64,000 nt of DNA, taken from the NCBI RefSeq assembly GCF_017591425.1, contig NW_024466307.1, positions 7,579,001-7,643,000 on the forward strand. Direction: 5' to 3'. A model generated the notes under the pieces. It saw only the letters and a list, made by a program, of their open reading frames with translations. It did not search any database and was not told where the DNA came from. Of this stretch, positions 58,216 to 64,000 are shown one piece after another. Position 1 is the stretch's first letter; every line of letters starts with the position of its first letter. The stretch comes from Ochotona curzoniae. Its lineage: Eukaryota > Chordata > Mammalia > Lagomorpha > Ochotonidae. The position numbers and the translations under genes were made by a program.

Positions 58216-59464
58216 CAGTTCCTTGACCAGTATCTAATATAGCATTAGGTATTTAAAATGCACTGTAACTTCTAGGATATCACTCTAATATGGGAAGAGC
58301 CTTCTAGTTTCTGAACTGAAACAGGAAAGAATATCATGATAATATAAAGAGATGATTATGTTTAGCACTAGTTCATCAGGTAGTAGTATCAAGCCAAGAC
58401 TTTTTACCTCTCTCTCATTACCATGCAATCACTGTGTAGAGAAAATATTATTTAAGCTTATGATAAATATTAAATTATTTATAATAATGTAGAAATCTAA
58501 GTTTTTCATGGAACATAAAATGAATACAGAAACTATGATTTTATTCAACATGGGATTCATTTTTTTAAATACTTATTTTTTGGAAGGAAGGGTGGTTTTT
58601 TTTATCCTTAAATGTGAAGGCTTGACTTGATTCATATAAAAATCATATGCCAGTGTTTTCCTATTTTCAGTAATGGTGACAGACCTCAAATTTTGACCAT
58701 GGTGCTAGAAGTCCCAACATATTTGTGTTGTAATGTTTTATTACCAGAAGCCTGACTGTGCTGTAGCTTTTCAATATTCCTTACTCCCCTACTTGCGTGG
58801 CAATTCAGTGTAATGGTCATTATTTCATTGGGATTTGGGTCTGACAACTTCGTCTTTAATCTCTCTGCTTCTCGTCTTTTTCTTCTCCGTGTCATTGTCT
58901 CTGGGGTCTGCTATAGACTGCATCCCAAGCCTTCCAGGGTCTCTCACGCTGCCCCCAAATCTCCTCTCTTCAGCCTGTAACGGGGCTGTCTTCCTTTCCA
59001 TGCTAGTCCTCATTTATCACGCACGCCAACTGTGCGAATCTCTTCATCTGTTCCTAAAACTGCCTGATTTCCACTCATGTATAGAAATCTCTACCCTGTG
59101 CTCATCATCAGTAGTGAACAGTAAATGGGATTATGTGGATGAGTGAAGAAGTAAAAAGGTCTCCCCAGCTCCCCAAAGCTGTCCAACATAACCCCCAAAT
59201 CCAAGCTGCGATGGTTTTCTTGACAGAGACAACCCAGTCCCTCGGGTTTCCTTTTCAGTGTTTATGTAAAAATTCTAGGAGCTCCCACTGTACTGTTTCT
59301 GCAGTGCACCCTTGATCATTACTTCTTTCTAGAATGACACTGAACAAGAAACACTCCTCCCACTGCCCTGTGGCCGGCACAGCACTTCTTCCTTCAGTCC
59401 CTGCAGCCCTTTTCTGAGCCCAGGGCGGTGACTTCTAATGTGGCGGTTGAATTTCTTAATGCAT
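58216..59464. other. Intronic sequence, nothing recognised
   Basis: About 1.25 kb, AT-rich to 58650. A stub 'aaatacttattttttggaag' near 58566-58585 might be a SINE tail, but no body follows. No exon found. Confidence 0.45.
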
Positions 59465-59575
59465 TATTAATTCCTGCAGAAGAAGGGCCATCTTGTGTTC
59501 ATCTCCGTTGTCCTCAGAGCCTTGTAGTTCAGTGGCAGCAAAAGCATAATTATTTGTTGAAGCAGTGAATAAAGT
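59465..59575 (+). mobile_element. L2-like LINE 3' tail
   Basis: 'agaagggccatcttgtgttc' (consensus: gagggcagggactgtgtctg), 'cgttgtcctcagagccttgt' (gctgtatccccagcgcctag) and 'aattatttgttgaagcagtg' (aatatttgttgaatgaatg) keep the L2 order. Confidence 0.6.
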
Positions 59576-60649
59576 CATGACCATCGATACACTATATAAT
59601 GTTACAATTACATGAATGAATAACCAAGTTAAAGATACTATCCAATGGAAAAGGAACTGTTACATCATCAAAAGTAGAAATTAGATTTACCTGTTTTTTC
59701 TTTGACTTTCACGATTCCCAAAACTGTGAGTTCAGCTCTAACTCTGACCAGATCATTTATATTTTATTTGTAACTTACTGTAACTCACTTCCATTTGATT
59801 CTGCTCCACTTACTCAAATTGAAAACAAAAAGGAAAAAAACCTGACATGCTTTGAATCTTCCTGTTAAAACACCATTGCATTGATGTGTAAAATATCCAG
59901 CTAGCAGGGCACTGTACATTCATGTTTTCCCTTCTGCCCTACTCCCTATATAAGCAGTTGATAATAATGAAAGAATATTAAAGAGAAAATTAACATCTCT
60001 GTGGATTAGAGATACGAGCAGAAACACAAAATGCTGACCTGGGCCAAAGCTTCAGCCCCAATGTTTCCTGGGTCCTATGGCAAATGGACATAACCATATC
60101 TCAACTTCTTTGGTGGTGAAGTGGGGACCAAATGGTCAGAGCCCAAGGCATGCAAATGAGAGGAGAGTGTGCTTGAGGGTTAGGAAAGCAAGGCTTCGGC
60201 TGAAAGCAATCTGGCAGTCCACAGAGAATGTAGACAGCACATCCTACTTAGTTCCTGGGCCAAGATCTTTAGGGCTTCCAGACTGTGCCTTTCACATCCA
60301 CACATTGCCGTGGAAGACAGAAGGCCCATGACATCGAAATCATTCTCTTTCGGACCAAGAGTGGCAGGATGGATAACTGAATGGAACAACAGTGAAACCA
60401 TTTCAAAAAGGTAGCCAGAGAGTGAGAAAGGGCAGAGGAGAAACAAAAGGTGAAGAAATAAATGCTTTCTACTCCAGGTTAGTCGCAATACTAAAGTCTC
60501 AGAAGCAGAGGATGGACATTGAAATCAACCATGAACACCATGAGTTTAAAGCATAAAGTAGGAGTACCCACAAGTCATTTACATAAGTGTTCAGATCAGG
60601 AAGTGACAGCCTGCAGGAAATTCTCCTGTTTTCTCATTTTACCTACTTT
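59576..60649. other. Intronic sequence, nothing recognised
   Basis: About 1.1 kb. Overlapping frames around 60077-60488 have no family resemblance. Confidence 0.5.
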
Positions 60650-61330
60650 TTAAGAATTTAATTTAGAGGTAATTTACATACCATAAAATTTGTCCACGCT
60701 GAACAGTTCAGTGGTCTTTAGTGTAAGTTTGTATTTTATAACTATTACCACAAACTGATTGTACAACATTCCCATCATCCCCCCAAAGAAACCTCCTACC
60801 CACCAGCAATTGTGCCCATGCATTCTTCATTCCTGGGGGTCCAGACAACCACTGATTCACCTCCTTTCTTTCTACATTTGACTCTTCGATATATTTCATA
60901 TAGTAGGGTCCTAGACTACTGGTCATTAGGAAACTGACTTTACTTACAGTTATTCATTTATTTGAAAGATTTAGAAAATGAGAGTGAAAGAGAGATGGTT
61001 CATCACCATCACATTCAAGGTTCATCTATGATGTGACATGTCACTACTTAATTCCTTTTTCCTGCCAAGTAACAGTCCCCGTATGCATGTCCCGTGCTTC
61101 AGTCAGCCATTCATCAGCAGCTAGGCATTTGGATTCTTCTCATGTCTGGGCCATAATGAACAATGCTGCTGTGGGCATGAACATACAAGGTTTGGTATCA
61201 ATGAAGATTTTCCTTTCTCTTGGGTGTTTGCTGGGAGCAGATTTGCATGGCTGTGGCATGGTCCTATGTTTAACGTTTTGAGGAGCTGCCGAATTGTTTT
61301 CCGAAGTTGCTAAAGCTTCTGTGTGGTTTT
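60650..61330 (-). mobile_element. Ancient L1M 3' end (antisense), with a SINE scrap inside
   Basis: On the + strand: 'gaggtaatttacataccata', 'gaacagttcagtggtcttta', 'catcccccaaagaaacctcc'-like text at 60776-60797, 'ccagacaaccactgattcac' and 'tatatttcatatagtagggt'. Then after an interruption come 'caaggttcatctatgatgtg', 'cagccattcatcagcagcta', 'cataatgaacaatgctgctg', 'tttcctttctcttgggtgtt' and 'gaggagctgccgaattgttt'. This is almost the full antisense text of an L1M 3' region, in order. Confidence 0.9.
60946..61010 (-). mobile_element. Short C-type SINE tail fragment inside the L1
   Basis: 'cagttattcatttatttgaa', 'agatttagaaaatgagagtg' and 'aaagagagatggttcatca' match the tail side of the antisense C repeat. 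They interrupt the L1 between its phrases on either side, so a truncated insertion into the old L1. Confidence 0.55.
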
Positions 61331-61651
61331 GTTTTCAGAACCTAGGTACATCTAGGTATCTGTGTGTTGGTGATATTTTTGAGTAATGGGCAGGCTTGCA
61401 TCAATCATTAGTTCCAGAACCTTCTGTAATTTCTATAGAATTATTCTGCAAACTTGTCACTCAGTTTCTTTGCAGGTTAAGCAGACCTGACAATGGGAAC
61501 AACTTAATAATAATACTCATTGGTCATAATTAGTGCAGATGATAGTCCCTCACTCAGTCCCTTGAGTTTTTTACTTCTGGTACTCTTAATTTCAAAGCTT
61601 AAAGAAATTCAATAGAATCCAAAGAAAAAGGAAAAACAAAAAGAGAATCGT
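61331..61651. other. Intronic sequence, nothing recognised
   Basis: About 320 bp, perhaps still L1 at its start. Nothing else recognised. Confidence 0.45.
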
Positions 61652-61840
61652 AATGATGGGTGTTGTGACATGGCAAGATAAGCCACCACTTGGACTCATA
61701 TCCCCCTTCCAATTTCCAGTTGGAGTCCCAGTTTGTCTGCTTCCAATCCAGCTCTCTGTTAACGTGCCTGGGAAAGTCAGTGATAGCTCAACTCTTGAAT
61801 CCATGCCCAGCTAGGAGACATAGCAGGAGCTCCTGGAAAT
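61652..61840 (+). mobile_element. C-type SINE, truncated, sense
   Basis: 'gatgggtgttgtgacatggc', 'agttggagtcccagtttgtc', 'tgcttccaatccagctctct', 'aacgtgcctgggaaagtcag' and 'agctaggagacatagcagga' follow the head and first body half. The tail half is missing. Confidence 0.75.
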
Positions 61841-63904
61841 ACGCTGTTTGTTGGTGATGGCTAATTCCATCCCATTCCATCTTGAAGTCTGGGGACAACA
61901 GTAACCATTTGACCTCAGGGGGCCTTCAGCTGTGACTACTATAAAACAAAGCTTTTGGAGGTCAGCAACTCCTAATAAACTTGACCAGTCACTGCCTCCC
62001 TTTGGTGGGGTGGGTGTGGAGCGAACTGAGTCAGGATAAAGGTCTGCTCCCTGAACTACACTTCAGTGTCTGAAACAACATTTTAAAGGAAGCCTGTAAT
62101 TTTTGGATTTGGTTTTGATCTCTGGCAATGATAAGCTCATCTCTTCTTTTAGACTCATTAGAATTTACTGACTCCTTTCTGATTCATCAACCAGTTCTTA
62201 TGTGAGGAATGATTCACGGACCAGGAGAAGAACATTGATTTGAATAAAAAGAGGAAGTCAGTGATTACAGATCCCTTTGTTAAAAAATTGTACCACAAGG
62301 CTCCAGTAGGATGAGTAAAAATGGAACAGTGGCTTGATCTGATGTACTGTGGAGACCATGAACCTGAGGTGATGGGGATGGCCGTGTTCTGACCCAGGAG
62401 CATTCTAGGAGGGTGAGGAGCATGTGTGTTGTCCTCTGTAAAAGCCACAGCCATCAGTCAGGTCCCTCCTGTTAGGTGAGTGATGCTGTGATGTCAAGGG
62501 GTGGAGCCTGTCTCCCTGCCTTTGAAATCTGGGTTAGCTCTGGGCTTACTTAGACCAACTCAAAGCAACAGAAGTGATGTTCTCTCATGAAAGTCTCTTA
62601 AAAAGATTTGCATTTCAATGTCCTTTCTCTTGGAAGCCAGCTGCCCTCTCCGTCCATTTATCCTCAGGCCACCACTAGCCAAGTGGAGCAGACCTGCAGG
62701 GAGCCATGCTCAGCCTGCCTGGGAGCTGCTTCCGGCATTCAAGCTCTGACATGGGAGCCCCTAACACCACCACCTAGAGAAGCAGTATTGCTAGATTAGG
62801 CCACATTGCAGGATTGTGAGAAGCAGTAACTTAAATAAGACTCTACGTTTCATGCTGACATCTAATGTACAATGAGTAGCTGAAATACCCCAGATTCAAG
62901 AGTGCTTGCTCATTAGTCTTCTGTCAAAAGTAGAAGGACGGCCTTGTCTCCTGAGTGCTGCTGCTTACAGAACCATTCAGCATTTATAAATAATCATGAA
63001 AAAGTGTGCCTATTTTTTTTCCTTGAAGTCAAATCAGGGCTTCTGCCATGCAGTACGTGCTTGAATAGGATCTGTAATGACTGGCATTACAGGTTTCACA
63101 TGTCCTTGGCAGGGAGCTCTGCTTCTTTGCAGTGTGCTCCCAGTTGCACTGCTGAAATGAAAATGAAAACACAACACCTGAAGGCCTAAGGGAAAGCCCA
63201 GAGCCTGCAGTGACAAATCTCTGTGAGCAAAGCTCAGTCTGTAACATTTTGCTGATAGTGGTGGCATGGAGTGGAGAGGGAGGGAGAAGCGAGGTGCTCT
63301 CAGCTCCTGGATATTTCTGGAGCATCAAGATGGAAATCCTCTGCTTGGCTTTACGGCAGTGACCTTGTTCCTCAGTATTCGTATCACAAATCTTTGAGCA
63401 TGTTTGTTTTTTTTCATTATCATCATTTTTTAAAACAGTTGGGATTGCATGTTGTTTGTGAAAATTCCTAGAACAATAAAATCAGGAGTTTCCCTTGGCT
63501 GTTTACATCTACGTGAACAGTAAAAACTAAAATCATTGAAAGCTTAAACTTCTGTGATTTTTCACATATGACCTAATAAGGAAGGCAAATGATCATTTGA
63601 GGCCAACTCAGGTCTTCTAGAGTTTTCCTGAATATCCTTACCTCAGTAAAGGATATTCACCTTTTACCCAGTCCCAGTGAGTACTGATGAAAGCAAAGGT
63701 ACATCCTTACTCAGGTTACTTTAACACCAAACTACGAAGTTTAACTCACTTTGGCTCCCTGGGTTGGCAGAGAGCACAGGTGTGGGAGAAAAGACTGAAG
63801 GGTTGGAACCACATGAGTAGATGAGTGGTTGGTGCAAGTGTCCATGGGCCCTGGTGCTCCCCATCACAGCTGTTGTCATTGTTGTCATCATGACCATCAT
63901 CGCC
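61841..63904. other. Intronic sequence, nothing recognised
   Basis: About 2.1 kb. Overlapping frames near 62944-63328 on both strands show no family. A T-run lies at 63407-63414. No further ADGRV1 exon seen. Confidence 0.5.
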
Positions 63905-64000
63905 AGCTATTAAGAGTCGCCCTTTGCTGGGCAGTATACTAACAATTTTGTATGTGTAAAATGCTACCTCAATTCTTATGTAAAAGAGGTATTATTAAAA
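63905..64000 (-). mobile_element. MIR SINE, cut by the window end (antisense)
   Basis: 'ccctttgctgggcagtatac' (ctatgtgccaggcactgttc), 'taacaattttgtatgtgtaa' (taagcactttacatgtatta), 'cctcaattcttatgtaaaag' and 'aggtattattaaaa' (gaggtaggtactattatt) follow the MIR 3' half in antisense. Confidence 0.68.

Noticed and set aside
57797..58237. 146-codon + strand open frame rich in hydrophobic residues
   Set aside because: It lies antisense to the mariner element. The hydrophobic look comes from T-rich complement of the transposon.
63405..63480. Possible polyadenylation signal (AATAAA) near 63475
   Set aside because: Single AATAAA in AT-rich intron, no gene upstream that would need it; the ADGRV1 end lies several exons further on.

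Overview
This is mammalian nuclear DNA, not a microbial window. It holds two coding exons of one gene, separated by a 52,547-bp intron and flanked by the two neighbouring introns. The gene is recognisable as ADGRV1 (adhesion G protein-coupled receptor V1, also called VLGR1, GPR98 or MASS1), read on the + strand. Exon A (3294-3472) encodes the end of TM3, ICL2, TM4 and most of ECL2. Exon B (56020-56177) encodes the conserved ECL2 cysteine, TM5 and most of ICL3. The splice phases fit exactly: exon A ends with two bases of a Leu codon that the first base of exon B completes. Everything else (about 99.5 % of the window) is intron.

The source is a lagomorph. At least 28 copies or fragments of a tRNA-derived SINE of the lagomorph C-repeat (CSINE) type lie in both orientations, and their sequence is diagnostic. 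The head of the youngest copies (14186-14510 and 20904-21226) reads differently from the rabbit consensus as I remember it, which makes a pika (Ochotona) more likely than a rabbit; this is an inference.

Layout: 1-3293 is upstream intron with one SINE and an L2 tail. 3294-3472 is exon A. 3473-56019 is the giant intron. It carries SINEs throughout, antisense L1 fragments (4620-5200, 8520-8790, 28040-28530, 49925-51640), ancient L2 and MIR pieces (notably 20484-20634 and 34068-34600), three small mariner-like elements, possible MER5-type fragments, a possible MaLR-type LTR and several microsatellites, the longest being (AC)40 at 40868-40948. 56020-56177 is exon B. 56178-64000 is the next intron, with a decayed mariner transposon (about 56940-58215, transposase on the - strand) and an antisense L1 3' part (60650-61330).

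I found no second protein-coding gene, no independent RNA gene, no CRISPR array and no operon. The many short open frames are chance frames or transposon shadows. I see no evidence for a previously undescribed biological system. The points most worth checking are the non-consensus donor of exon B, the mariner element with apparent miniature relatives in the same intron, and an unexplained SINE-adjacent - strand stretch at about 10230-10660.
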